Origin: Ensifer adhaerens
Lineage (GTDB): Bacteria; Pseudomonadota; Alphaproteobacteria; Rhizobiales; Rhizobiaceae
DNA: 64,000 bases
Direction of reading: 5' to 3'
NCBI RefSeq assembly: GCF_013283195.1
Contig: NZ_JABEKT010000004.1
Location: 186,001-250,000 of the forward strand
The position numbers and the translations under genes were made by a program. Below are positions 19,000 to 28,104 of the stretch, piece by piece (position 1 is the first letter of the stretch; each line of letters begins with the position of its first letter). The notes under the pieces were generated by a model. It was given only the letters and a program-made list of their open reading frames with translations. It searched no databases and had not been told where the DNA came from.

Positions 19000-20454
19000 C
19001 TACTGTGCGCTGGCGTCGGCCGCAGCCGGCGATTTGGCCGCGGACGTTTCCTTGGCGTGTTCCGCCAAGAGTTCGTAGGCGACATAGTACTTGTAGATAT
19101 TGCTGACATATTGGACCGTCTCGCGCCCGACGATCTCGGCGGCAGCATTCTCGACGTTGCCGAACCACAGGTCAGGATCAAGCCCCATCTCTTTTGCCTT
19201 CGCCCGGAACTTGCGCAGGTTTCCCGGTCCGGCGTTATAGGCCGCAAACGCGAAGAGGAGCTGGTTGTGCGGCGTGATCTGCGGGTCGTTGATATAGACA
19301 TCGACAAGATGTCTTAGATATTTCGATCCTGCCTCGACGTTGCGATCCTGATCCTTGTCGATCCCCTTGATACCGACGGACTTGTCGGCCGCGGTCGATG
19401 GCAGCAGTTGCATGACGCCAACGGCGCCGCGCGGGCTTCGCCTGGACTGATCGAGCTGCGACTCCTGATAACCTTGCGCCATCAGCATGAGATAGTCGAA
19501 GGAGTATGTGCCGCCATGCTTGCGGAAGATCTCTACCAGCTTCTGGAAGCGCTCCACGTCCGCCGGCGCATAGGCGCGCTTCAGCATCTTGTCGCTCTTG
19601 TAGTAGGTGTTCCTCAGGATGTTGCCGAATGTCGTGCCGACGCGGTGCGTCTTGACGAAGGCATCGAGCGTCGCTTTCAGCCTGGGGCTGTCCTTGCGGA
19701 TCGCCCAGGCGATCTGTCCGTGGTCCGACACCAGGATGTCTTCCCGCGCCTTGATATCCTCAAAGACCGTCGCCCAGATGTCGGCCTTGTACTTATCGAC
19801 AACCGTCCACGGCAGCAGGCCGGCGTTGACCATCTCGAGCACGTCTTCGTCCTCGAGGTTTTCATCCATGTCCTTGATCGATATCGGCGCTCGGCCGGCT
19901 TTGACGAAGGCTTCACTCAAGGCAGCCAGATGTTCATAGTAGCTGCTTGATTTCCGGACGCGGACCTCCTGCCCACTGAGATCATCCAGGCTGGCAATCG
20001 CCGGCGCCGATGGCCCCGTTACCAGCACTTCCTTGGCCTCGTTGAACAAGGGGTCGGTGAAATCGACCTTGGCGAGCCTTGCCTCGGTTATCGTGAGGTT
20101 ACCCATCACGATATCGCCGCGCCCGTCTTCCAGCGCCGTCAGGAGATGCGCTCGCGGTACGGGCACGAAGGCGATGCGAATTTTCTCGATCTCCTTCTTC
20201 CGGGCCGCATTGAGCTCCTTCTCCAGTGCCGTCCCAAACTCCACGGCCGTGCCGAACTGCCGGCCGCGATCGATGAAGTAGATGGTCTTGCTGAACGGAA
20301 CGAGAATGCGAATGAGGCGTCGCTTCTCCATGACGTCGAGATCGCCCAGATGCGGGGCGGTGATCGCCTGGAATGTACTTTCGTTCGATTGTGCCCATGA
20401 AGGTCCGATCCCCGCCATCGCGAAGAGCAGAACAAGCAATGCCAGCCGTCTCAT
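19000..20454 (-). CDS. MltF-like membrane/periplasmic lytic transglycosylase
   Basis: 484 residues with a signal peptide (MRRLALLVLLFAMAGIGPSWAQS). Residues about 45-280 form an amino-acid-binding-protein-like domain (family 3 SBP: RLIRILVPFSKTIYFIDRG, GRGDIVMGNLTITEARLAKVDFTDP). Residues about 300-460 form an SLT domain: MLMAQGYQESQLDQSRRSPRGAVGVMQLLPSTA contains the catalytic Glu in GYQES, and AFAAYNAGPGNLRKF and VQYVSNIYKYY complete the fold. This two-domain order is that of MltF, which cleaves peptidoglycan glycan strands. A GGGGAGG site precedes the ATG. It starts 25 nt after the MscS gene and is probably in the same operon. Confidence 0.9.
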   Translation of the reverse strand: MRRLALLVLLFAMAGIGPSWAQSNESTFQAITAPHLGDLDVMEKRRLIRILVPFSKTIYFIDRGRQFGTAVEFGTALEKELNAARKKEIEKIRIAFVPVPRAHLLTALEDGRGDIVMGNLTITEARLAKVDFTDPLFNEAKEVLVTGPSAPAIASLDDLSGQEVRVRKSSSYYEHLAALSEAFVKAGRAPISIKDMDENLEDEDVLEMVNAGLLPWTVVDKYKADIWATVFEDIKAREDILVSDHGQIAWAIRKDSPRLKATLDAFVKTHRVGTTFGNILRNTYYKSDKMLKRAYAPADVERFQKLVEIFRKHGGTYSFDYLMLMAQGYQESQLDQSRRSPRGAVGVMQLLPSTAADKSVGIKGIDKDQDRNVEAGSKYLRHLVDVYINDPQITPHNQLLFAFAAYNAGPGNLRKFRAKAKEMGLDPDLWFGNVENAAAEIVGRETVQYVSNIYKYYVAYELLAEHAKETSAAKSPAAADASAQ

Positions 20455-20479
20455 CTTGGCCTCCCCAGCCCGAGAAAAC

Positions 20480-22624
20480 CTACTCCTGCGGTGCGCCCTC
20501 GCCGAGTGCTACCGCGGCATTCTTCTTGGCGATGGCATCGCGCGTTGCCGCCGCTGCGGCCGCATTCTGCTCGTCGCCAGCCACCTGCACCGTCGGCGAT
20601 GCGAAGGAGATGCCGTTCTCGTCGAACGCTTCCTTGATCATCGCCTGCGCCCGGCGACGGACTTGCGTCTGGTGCCCGGGCTTCGTCGTCATTGCAAAGC
20701 TCAAACTGATGCCATAGTCGCCGAAGGCCTCCACACCCTTCATCTTCACGGTCTCTATGATCATCGGACCCAGCTCGGGATCCTCGAGAAGTGCGGCACC
20801 GATGCCCTTCACCACCTTCTTCACCTTGGCGATATTGGCGTCGTAGGACACGTTGATCAGGAACTTGTCGATGACCCAGTCGCGGCTCATGTTCTGAACG
20901 GCTCCGAGGGAACCGAATGGCACGGTGAAGACCGGTCCGCGGTGATGCCGGAGCCTCACCGAGCGGATGCTGAAGGATTCGACAGTGCCCTTGTAGCTGC
21001 CGCTCTGAATGTACTCCCCGATACGGAAGGCGTCATCCGTCATGTAGAAGATGCCGCTGATCACATCCTTGACCAGGGTCTGAGAACCAAAGCCGATGGC
21101 GACGCCAAAAACGCCAGCGCCAGCGATGAGCGGACCAATCTGCACGCCAAGGCCCGAAAGGACCATCAACACCGCCACCACCAGGATGAAGGCGGCGAGG
21201 AAGTTGCGCAGGATGGGCATCAGCGTCAGCAGACGGGTGTTGCGGGCACGTTGTGCCGGATCCATCGTTTCGCAGGCCGCGTGCTTGACACGCAGGCTGA
21301 TCAGGCTCTTCGTCAGCTGCCAGATCAGATCAGCCGCCAGCAGTATGACGATGCCGGCAAGGACACCACGGAAAATCCGGTTGAAGGCGTCGTCCTGGAT
21401 CATCATCGATGCGTTGACGCGGAAGACAAGCGCAAGCCAACCCGCCGCCAGGGCAATGATCACAAGTCTGGCGCCGCGTTCGATCAACACGTTGCGCATC
21501 ACGCGCATGTCGTCGTCGGCCGACGTGTCCAGCATCGTCTTGGCAAAGGCGCTGGTGAAACGCAGAAGCGGCGGCAGGCCGATGACGTAGAGGCCGATCC
21601 AGAACAGAACCCGCATGTCCGCCACCCACAGCAGCCACAACAGCACGAGAAATGCGACCATCATGATATTGCCGACCACACGGCGCGAGCCCGTGGTAGC
21701 GCCCGCAGGTCGCCGCAGCACGGTAAGGATCGCAAGCGCAAGCACGACAAGACCGAGAATGGCAGCAATAAAATCGCGAACGTCCGGGGAGACCGAAAGG
21801 GCGGTCATGGCGTCGCCGATGCCCCATATGCCGGCCGCAATACAAATTATCGCCGCTGACGAGCGATACCAGAACCGTGCATCCTCAGCCGTCAGCGAAA
21901 AATAGCCGGTTCGGCCGGACGGATCCGTCGCGTCGACCGGTCCGCCGGACAGTACGGCGGATGCAATAGTGATCAAAAGGCGGGCCCCGATCCAGGCAAC
22001 AAGGAGCGGCGCAATGGTTTTTTCAAGCCGCAACGGCCAGTCGGCCACCGCAAGCACTGTGGTCGTGGCAATCGCGAACACGAGCAGCGGCAGCACCTTG
22101 ACGAGCATCGAACGCGCAGGCCCAGTCAATTGGGCAGAACTCAATGTCCGTCTCAGCAGATAACGCAGGAGATATTCGGCGCCGTAGCCAATCACCAGGA
22201 TGAAGAAGAAACCTTTGAGGATCGGCGACGAGCCGTGGTTTTCCATTTCTCCCGCCAGGCGCGCGCGCGCCGCGTGGAATTCGGGACCGATGCGCGGAAA
22301 CGCTTTCGTGATGCCGGTCATGTGGCGACGGAGTTCAGCAGTCCAGCGCGCCGCAAACCCGCTCGCCGGCGCCGCATCGGCTGGCGCCGCCGTCTCCGGC
22401 GCTGTAGCGGCGGGCGTCGCTGGCCGTTTGGTGGCCAGCCATTGGCGCACTTCGGGATCATCGAGCAATTCGATCAGTTGCTGCACTTTTGCCGGTTCGG
22501 CGGCGGGTGCAGCGCCTTGCGTCTGGGCATGGCCTACGGACAGGAGCCCAAGGAATATCGTCAAAAAAGCGAGCATACGGGGCATCAGCCCCCAAACGCC
22601 ATGCGACAATCTGATACCGATCAT
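20480..22624 (-). CDS. MscS-family mechanosensitive ion channel with extended N-terminus
   Basis: About 714 residues, much longer than E. coli MscS (286). It has a signal peptide, a periplasmic helical segment (about 25-110), then many membrane helices. The C-terminal third is the MscS core: pore helix VQIGPLIAGAGVFGVAIGFGSQTLVKDVISGIFYMTDDAFRIGEYIQSG, followed by the beta domain (VFTVPFGSLGAVQNMSRDW). It is a YbdG/YnaI/MscK-like large homologue that would release solutes under hypo-osmotic stress. The ATG at 22624 has a GGGGGA 9 nt upstream; an ATG at 22633 sits too close to that site. Neighbouring envelope genes suggest coordinated expression. Confidence 0.88.
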   Translation of the reverse strand: MIGIRLSHGVWGLMPRMLAFLTIFLGLLSVGHAQTQGAAPAAEPAKVQQLIELLDDPEVRQWLATKRPATPAATAPETAAPADAAPASGFAARWTAELRRHMTGITKAFPRIGPEFHAARARLAGEMENHGSSPILKGFFFILVIGYGAEYLLRYLLRRTLSSAQLTGPARSMLVKVLPLLVFAIATTTVLAVADWPLRLEKTIAPLLVAWIGARLLITIASAVLSGGPVDATDPSGRTGYFSLTAEDARFWYRSSAAIICIAAGIWGIGDAMTALSVSPDVRDFIAAILGLVVLALAILTVLRRPAGATTGSRRVVGNIMMVAFLVLLWLLWVADMRVLFWIGLYVIGLPPLLRFTSAFAKTMLDTSADDDMRVMRNVLIERGARLVIIALAAGWLALVFRVNASMMIQDDAFNRIFRGVLAGIVILLAADLIWQLTKSLISLRVKHAACETMDPAQRARNTRLLTLMPILRNFLAAFILVVAVLMVLSGLGVQIGPLIAGAGVFGVAIGFGSQTLVKDVISGIFYMTDDAFRIGEYIQSGSYKGTVESFSIRSVRLRHHRGPVFTVPFGSLGAVQNMSRDWVIDKFLINVSYDANIAKVKKVVKGIGAALLEDPELGPMIIETVKMKGVEAFGDYGISLSFAMTTKPGHQTQVRRRAQAMIKEAFDENGISFASPTVQVAGDEQNAAAAAATRDAIAKKNAAVALGEGAPQE

Positions 22625-22742
22625 CCTGAACATTCCCCCTGCGATCGGCGGAGTGCCGATCGATTCCTGCCCTCATCCGCACAAACGCTAACACAGTCCC
22701 CGACGTTTATGCCAACTTCCGTTTCCGGTGCGCCTTTTCGGA

Positions 22743-25340
22743 TCAACGACGACGGAAACCTCCGCCGCCACCGCCATGAAATCCGCCGCCGCCTCCGTGA
22801 AAACCACCACCGCCGGAGAACCCGCCTCCACCAAATCCGCCGCCACCACCGCCGCCAAATCCGCCGCCACCGCCAAATCCGCCCGGGCGATCGAACCCGC
22901 CCCCTCCGAAACCGCCACCGGTTGGGGCATTCAGTGGACGCTGGTTGAATGACTGGTACTCGAATGAGCGCTGATTGCCGACCTGGCGCCCGGCGCGGTC
23001 GATCGCCAGATGGTCGGGCGCTCGATTGCGGGCCGCAGTTCCGCCGCCAGTGGTGCGGCGATTGTCGATCCGCTTGTTCAGGTTTTGCGCCGCGTCCGGG
23101 TGCTGGGTCGCAAACTGCTGCCCGGACTTCTTCGCGCCCTGAATCGATGGCTTTTGAACCGGCTGCCAGCCGTCCTGCGTGTGCTTCTGCCATTGACCAT
23201 TGTCGCGGCGGTAGACATTGCCGTCGCGCCCGGCATAGACGTCACCGCCCTTGCCCCCCGCGACGAAACCATGATTGCCGTCGGACGTGCGCCAACGGGC
23301 GCCAGCGGCTCCTCCAGCGGTCGAACCGCCGCTGATGCGGGCGAAATCCGACCCACGCTTGACCGCGGCCGTCCCCCAGTTGCCGTAAACGTTGCTGCCG
23401 CCGCGTGCGATCGCCGCGTTGCCCGTCCGGGGATTGTAGGCCGCGACGAAACCGCGCTCACCCGCAGGACCGTAGGCTGCCGCACCGCGAATGTAGGTGC
23501 CAGTCCGCGGGTTGTAGGCGGCACCTGCCACGATGCCGCGATAGGGGCCATAGGCGTAGCCGTAGCGTCCAAAGGTTCCGACAGCCGGATTATAGAAGGC
23601 ACCTACGCCATAGGTGATGGGCCGCGGATAATAGGGCCAATAGCCGCCCCCGGCCCAGCCATAGTCCCAGTAGTCGTCATAGTACCAGCCGGTTCCATAG
23701 ACGAATGTGTCCCAGGCGAGATACGCCCCCAGATAGCCCATGGTGTAGCCGAACCAGACCGCGTCCGGCTCGGTTTCATAGATCCGCACATAGGTGGCAT
23801 TGTAGACCGGCGACGACGGCGGGATCGTGTAGACTTCGTCCGGAACGGCCTTCGCCACTGTGAACGGCCCGGTCGGGGTATCGCCGACAAACCAGACACC
23901 ATCCTTCAGCACGAAATACTTATCGGCGACCTTGATCACCGTCTCGTTGGTGTTGACGGCGTAGGTGAGCGACGTTCCGTCGATCTTCTCGAATTTCGGG
24001 TCGCCGCTATAGGCGACATCAACCGTGACGGAGCCGTCCAGAGAGACGCGCGCTTTTTCGGGGATGCTTGCCTTTAGCCTGGCTTCGGCATTCTCCGAGG
24101 TGCCGGGAACCGATGAGCGGACGGTATAATAGGAAGCGTCCTCGGGAATATTCAGGAAATCCTGCGGTAGGTCGGGCGTAGCGAAGGTCCAGGGCCCCTC
24201 AAGCGACGCGGCCGCGAACCAGCGGCCCGAGACCAGCACGTACCAGTTCGAATCCGCATCTAGATAGAAGACGTCGCTTTCGGTGTTCGTTGCAACCTTC
24301 AGCGCGGTTCCCGGCACCGGTTCGAGCTTCGGTTCACCGTTGAAGACGAGCAACTCCGACGGCTTGTCGGAATAGACGACCTTCGGCGCCGTGCCCTTCC
24401 CGGCAACCAGAGGGATCGCCGCCTTCGCATCCTTCCAGTCGTCGCCGTCGGGCAACTTGGCGAAGAGATCGGGCAGCGCGGTTGCCGGCTGCCAGCCATT
24501 CGACAGGTCCTTCGACTGAAGCCATGCCTTTTCGTTGCGAAGGTAGTAAGTGCTGTCCGCGTCGAGCTTGAACAGATCCCAATTGGTGTTGACGGCGAAG
24601 GAAAGGCCCTCAACACCCTTGACTGGCGCGAACACGGCCTTGCCGTCCGTCTGGACAAGCAGCGCCGGCTCCTTGCTGACATAGATCGGCGGCGGATCGG
24701 CTTTCAGTCCCTCGACGTTGCCGAGCCGTTCATAGTCGGCAAGGCTCGCCGTCAGCTTGTCCTCCGACAGCGTTATGGTGCCAACAGGCATCAACTTGCC
24801 GACGTCCAGTGCCAGGTCGGCAAGCTCCTGCCGATCGAGCACCGAGAAATTGATCTCGTCGACCTTGATGTCGGAGACGATGACCTCGTTAGAGCCGCTA
24901 TCCGTCACGGTCTTGCCCGTCACCCCGATGACACCGAAGATCGGCTTGGCATCGTCGGACTGCTTGTACTCGGCAGCAATCAGGGCGTCGAGATCGGTAA
25001 AATCCTTCCAGGCGTTCACCTGCGGTTGGTAGAGCGTGATCGTCGCCCCCTTGTCGGTCTTGTAGGCGCGTGGCCATCCGAGGCCTTTCGGGTCTGCATC
25101 GCTCAGGTATTTGCCGCTGACGAAGCCATCCTTTCCCTCGAAGCTGACGGCGCACCAGGTGCCGGCATCATCACATTCCTTGACGTCGACCTGCGCGCCC
25201 TCGTCTATCGCTCCCATGCTGTCAAAGCCCGTGCCCGGACCGGCGCGAAAGTTGACCGACGCCGTCGTCGTGGCGGGGCCTGCCCACGCTGGAGCGGTAG
25301 CAATGGCGAGCAGGGTCAGGGTGAAGCTTATTCCGCGCAT
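22743..25340 (-). CDS. Large secreted SH3 protein with three repeats and Gly-rich tail
   Basis: 865 residues. After the signal peptide (MRGISFTLTLLAIATAPAWAG) comes a bacterial SH3 domain (ASVNFRAGPGTGFDSMGAIDEGAQVDV, to about residue 85). A middle region then holds three repeats of about 75-95 residues, each with a core like FAVNTNWDLFKLDADSTYY, KVATNTESDVFYLDADSNWY or YAVNTNETVIKVADKYF, then a W or F-W-F strand and a GPW/GPF turn. This repeat type is found in proteins annotated as carbohydrate-binding family V/XII. Next is a Tyr/Trp/Gly-rich stretch (DDYWDYGWAGGGYW), then a tail of GGGGF units ending in RRR. It precedes the MscS and MltF-like genes. A copy of the 17-bp motif lies 101 nt upstream of the start; GGAG sits 7 nt before the ATG. 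Confidence 0.8.
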   Translation of the reverse strand: MRGISFTLTLLAIATAPAWAGPATTTASVNFRAGPGTGFDSMGAIDEGAQVDVKECDDAGTWCAVSFEGKDGFVSGKYLSDADPKGLGWPRAYKTDKGATITLYQPQVNAWKDFTDLDALIAAEYKQSDDAKPIFGVIGVTGKTVTDSGSNEVIVSDIKVDEINFSVLDRQELADLALDVGKLMPVGTITLSEDKLTASLADYERLGNVEGLKADPPPIYVSKEPALLVQTDGKAVFAPVKGVEGLSFAVNTNWDLFKLDADSTYYLRNEKAWLQSKDLSNGWQPATALPDLFAKLPDGDDWKDAKAAIPLVAGKGTAPKVVYSDKPSELLVFNGEPKLEPVPGTALKVATNTESDVFYLDADSNWYVLVSGRWFAAASLEGPWTFATPDLPQDFLNIPEDASYYTVRSSVPGTSENAEARLKASIPEKARVSLDGSVTVDVAYSGDPKFEKIDGTSLTYAVNTNETVIKVADKYFVLKDGVWFVGDTPTGPFTVAKAVPDEVYTIPPSSPVYNATYVRIYETEPDAVWFGYTMGYLGAYLAWDTFVYGTGWYYDDYWDYGWAGGGYWPYYPRPITYGVGAFYNPAVGTFGRYGYAYGPYRGIVAGAAYNPRTGTYIRGAAAYGPAGERGFVAAYNPRTGNAAIARGGSNVYGNWGTAAVKRGSDFARISGGSTAGGAAGARWRTSDGNHGFVAGGKGGDVYAGRDGNVYRRDNGQWQKHTQDGWQPVQKPSIQGAKKSGQQFATQHPDAAQNLNKRIDNRRTTGGGTAARNRAPDHLAIDRAGRQVGNQRSFEYQSFNQRPLNAPTGGGFGGGGFDRPGGFGGGGGFGGGGGGGFGGGGFSGGGGFHGGGGGFHGGGGGGFRRR

Positions 25341-25441
25341 CTCGCATCTCCGACGTGGTCGAAACTGTCTTATTGCCCGCGGGTTTATGCGCGGGTCGGT
25401 CCCACATTCTTCAACACCATCGCTCCGGCCAGATCCGCCGC

Positions 25442-25458
25442 AAGTACGTAACAGTAAC
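25442..25458 (-). promoter_or_regulatory. 17-bp regulon motif, copy 1 (upstream of SH3 protein)
   Basis: On the minus strand the site reads GTTACTGTTACGTACTT, one mismatch from the consensus GTAACTGTTACGTACTT found elsewhere in the window. It lies 101 nt upstream of the SH3 protein start in the same orientation as the other copies relative to their genes. The HTH regulator start lies 150 nt away on the other side. Confidence 0.7.
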
Positions 25459-25608
25459 AACGGCCGTAATTTCGGGCTTGCCTCGGCGCGCAGCGGCGCC
25501 TTCCCGAGCAATTATCCGTGTATTGGCGCCTAGTGATTGCATCGAGTCATTTATTCGAGCAAACTCATATGTATGATTTGGTGACGCCCACATGCGGAGG
25601 AAACACAC

Positions 25609-26067
25609 GTGAACACAAAAGCACCCAGCCAGATTGATGTCTTTGTCGGTTCCCGCGTCAGGATGCGTCGGTTGATGGCCGGGTTGAGCCAGGAAAAACT
25701 GGCGGACGGACTCGGAATCACCTTCCAGCAGGTCCAGAAATACGAAAAAGGCACGAATCGCATCGGTGCCAGCCGGCTACAGGCCATCGCCGACGTTCTC
25801 GGCGTTCACCCAAGCTTCTTCTTCCAGGAAGGCGAAGAGGGCGCAACCCCGCGGGCGGGCCTTGGCGATGTGCGCGAACCCAACGAGATCTCGTCCTTCG
25901 TGTCGTCGAAAGAGGGCATTGCGCTCAACCGGGCCTTCCTGAAGATCACCGACCCGGTGCTGCGCAAGAAGATCATCTCGCTGGTCGCGGCCGTCGCACA
26001 GACGCCCGAGGCAGAAGCTGTCGCTGCCCATGGCAGTGCGACGCACGCCCCTGACCTCCACGGATAG
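25609..26067 (+). CDS. Cro/CI-type HTH regulator (rhizobial PraR-like family)
   Basis: 152 residues starting at GTG 25609, which sits 8 nt after a GGAGG site. The XRE helix-turn-helix covers residues about 12-67 (VGSRVRMRRLMAGLSQEKLADGLGITFQQVQKYEKGTNRIGASRLQAIADVLGV). The tail is Glu-rich then helical (EGIALNRAFLKITDPVLRKKIISLVAAVA), as in the large rhizobial family of short XRE proteins that includes PraR. It is divergent from the SH3 envelope gene and 29 nt upstream of the SARP/TPR regulator, so the two regulators may be co-transcribed. Target genes are unknown. Confidence 0.85.
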   Translation: MNTKAPSQIDVFVGSRVRMRRLMAGLSQEKLADGLGITFQQVQKYEKGTNRIGASRLQAIADVLGVHPSFFFQEGEEGATPRAGLGDVREPNEISSFVSSKEGIALNRAFLKITDPVLRKKIISLVAAVAQTPEAEAVAAHGSATHAPDLHG

Positions 26068-26096
26068 GCCCGACCGGTTGCCGATGAGATAGCCAG

Positions 26097-27968
26097 ATGA
26101 AATTTCGTTTGCAGACCCTCGGACGGTTACGTCTCGTCGATGAAGACGAGTGCGACGTCGCCTTCCCCGAAAAGGGTCTGCTCATTCTCGCTCAGGCGAT
26201 CGCCGGCGGCCATCGCGAGCAATCGCGTAACGACGTCGCCAAGCTCTTGTGGAACGAAGTCGTTCCGAGCCAGGCCTTTGTCAATCTGCGCAAGACGATA
26301 TCCCGCGTCACCTCGCGGCAGGAGGAACTCGGCCACACGTTCCTCAGTTTTTCGCCATCGACCGTCCGGATGGAGCCGGAAGCGATTGCGAGCGACCTCG
26401 ACGACATCGTCGGAAACGACGATCAGGATGTGTTATCGCGTTTCCGGTGGGCCGCAGAAAAATTCCGCGACGACTTCCTCAAGGATCTGAAATCGCAGGG
26501 CCAGGCGCTGCGCGACTGGATCGCCCAGCAACGCTCCGATCATGCCGCTCTCCTGCGCGAGAGCCTGATCAACGCGGCCGACAATGCGACCGGTCCGGAT
26601 CGAAGGCTCGTCAGATCGACTGCCGTCAAGCTTCTGGAGAGAAACCCCGAAGACGACGAGGTTCGCAAGATCCTCGATACTGCCCTGGCATTGGAGGGGC
26701 GGCAATTCGATGCGCGCCTGCTGCCAAGGGGTGGCCCGCTACCCGTGCCTGCCAAAGCGGCGCCATTGCCAGCCGCCGCCATTGAACCGCTGCTGGAGAC
26801 CATGAGCGAGATGCGCCCGCCGCGCGTGGTGCTGCTGCCGCCAGGCGCCGGCAACGCCGACGCGACGGCAACATTGTTTGCTCATTCCTTGATCGAGGAC
26901 GTCACCATCGGCCTTTGCGCACTTCGCTCGGTCTCGGTGATCGCACCCTACACTGCCGCCCAGATCAGCCTGCAGGCAGACAAGGCCAGCACCTACGAAC
27001 AACACGCCATCAGCTACATCCTCGATACCCGCCTGACCAATGAGGGCAGCCGCCAGACGTTGTTTACGCAGCTCATCTTCTTTGCCAACGACGAAGTGAT
27101 CTGGGCCGACCGCTTCACGCTCGATGACCGCGGGTTGATGAAGTCGCGACAGGAGATCGCGCGACAGATCGCATTCGCCATCGCCAGCCAGGTCGAGCGC
27201 AACGAGACGATGCGCAAGACCTACGAAGGCAATGGTGGCTCCTATCGCAGTTACCTGCTTGGCCAGCGCTACCTCAAGCAACTCAATCTGCCGGAGGTGC
27301 GGCGCGCCCGGAAGAGTTTCCGCGAGGCGCTCAACCAGAATGCCGACCTGGCTCCGGCCATGAGCGGGCTTGCGCGCAGTTACTTCGTCGAGTGGCTTTT
27401 GACCGCCCGCGGCGACAGCGAACTCCTGGCTCTTGCCGAACAGCACGCCCGAGAGGCGATCGCCATCGACGATACCCTTGCGGCCGGTTACCGCGAACTG
27501 GGCGTCGTCAAACTTTACAGCCGACAATTCGACGAGAGCATCGAGTTTCATGAGCGAGCCGAAGCGCTCAGCCCGCAGCACGCCAATGTGATTGCCAGCT
27601 ACGCCGATACGCTCGTGCAGGCCTCGCGGCCGGATGGCGGCCTGCAAAAGATCGAAGCGGCGATCAATCTCAATCCGATCGCTCCGGACGAGTATTTCTG
27701 GACCGCCGCCGGCGCCTGCTATTCGCTTGGTCAATACGATCAGGCTCTCGCCTATATCGAGCGAATGCGCGATCCCACGCCCGCCGATCGGCTCGCCGCA
27801 GCGAGCTGGGGCATGCTCGGCAATCGCAAAAAGGCAGGCCAGTACGTGCGCAAGACGTTTGAAGTTCATCCGGACTTCAACCTGGAAAAATGGATGGCGA
27901 TCGTCCCGTTCCGGGAGGAATGGCAGAAAACCCATTACGGCGAAGGCCTGCGCAAGGCTGGCTTCTAA
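26097..27968 (+). CDS. SARP-like winged-helix regulator with TPR C-terminus
   Basis: 623 residues. The N-terminal about 95 residues match the SARP/OmpR-type DNA-binding domain (RLQTLGRLRLVDEDECDVAFPEKGLLILAQAIA, SRNDVAKLLWNE, AFVNLRKTISRV), followed by a helical BTAD-like segment (ASDLDDIVGNDDQDVLSRF onward). The middle (around 240-370) resembles the FlgO-like or adenylate-cyclase-associated domain seen in such regulators (VVLLPPGAGNADATATLFAHSLIEDVTIGL, ISYILDTRLTNEGSRQTLFTQL). The end has TPR units (AMSGLARSYFVEWLLTARGD, AGYRELGVVKLYSRQFDESIEFHERAEALSPQ). There is no membrane segment. It lies 136 nt upstream of the YcaO/TfuA operon on the same strand and is the natural candidate for its regulator. 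Confidence 0.82.
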   Translation: MKFRLQTLGRLRLVDEDECDVAFPEKGLLILAQAIAGGHREQSRNDVAKLLWNEVVPSQAFVNLRKTISRVTSRQEELGHTFLSFSPSTVRMEPEAIASDLDDIVGNDDQDVLSRFRWAAEKFRDDFLKDLKSQGQALRDWIAQQRSDHAALLRESLINAADNATGPDRRLVRSTAVKLLERNPEDDEVRKILDTALALEGRQFDARLLPRGGPLPVPAKAAPLPAAAIEPLLETMSEMRPPRVVLLPPGAGNADATATLFAHSLIEDVTIGLCALRSVSVIAPYTAAQISLQADKASTYEQHAISYILDTRLTNEGSRQTLFTQLIFFANDEVIWADRFTLDDRGLMKSRQEIARQIAFAIASQVERNETMRKTYEGNGGSYRSYLLGQRYLKQLNLPEVRRARKSFREALNQNADLAPAMSGLARSYFVEWLLTARGDSELLALAEQHAREAIAIDDTLAAGYRELGVVKLYSRQFDESIEFHERAEALSPQHANVIASYADTLVQASRPDGGLQKIEAAINLNPIAPDEYFWTAAGACYSLGQYDQALAYIERMRDPTPADRLAAASWGMLGNRKKAGQYVRKTFEVHPDFNLEKWMAIVPFREEWQKTHYGEGLRKAGF

Positions 27969-27972
27969 ACTG

Positions 27973-28022
27973 GAGCATTCCGCGTTCAAGTGGCTTCACT
28001 CAAGGCGGATAAAATGTTCTAG
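27973..28022 (+). repeat. Imperfect inverted repeat, REP-like, after the SARP/TPR gene
   Basis: The segment beginning GAGCATTCCGCGTTCAAGTG and ending GGCGGATAAAATGTTCTAGA folds on itself around a GCTT loop with several mismatches. From memory, GAGCATTCCGCGTTC...GCGGA...TGTTCTAGA hairpins recur between genes in Rhizobiaceae. It may end the regulator transcript or stabilise its 3' end. Copy number elsewhere in the genome was not checked. Confidence 0.5.
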
Positions 28023-28045
28023 AATCAAAGCGCACCGGGTGTTCT

Positions 28046-28065
28046 CCGTGCGTCCTTACGCACGG
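28046..28065 (+). promoter_or_regulatory. Perfect 8-bp hairpin in the leader of the peptide/YcaO operon
   Basis: CCGTGCGT and ACGCACGG pair perfectly around a CCTT loop, 39 nt upstream of the peptide start codon. There is no T run after it, so a protein-dependent terminator, an attenuator or an RNA-stability element are all possible. Outer AGCGC and GCGCT arms could lengthen the stem. Confidence 0.45.
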
Positions 28066-28104
28066 CGCTCTCGCGCAATCACATGAGGGATAAGGGGAAA
28101 ATTG

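Noticed and set aside
20282-21859. 525-codon plus-strand frame opposite the MscS gene.
   Set aside because: Antisense of membrane helices; His/Asp/Arg-rich and without any domain.
22750-22960. Repetitive CCGCCGCCACC-type tract that could be read as a tandem repeat or CRISPR-like array.
   Set aside because: It is the coding sequence of the Gly-rich tail of the SH3 protein, without spacers or conserved direct repeats.
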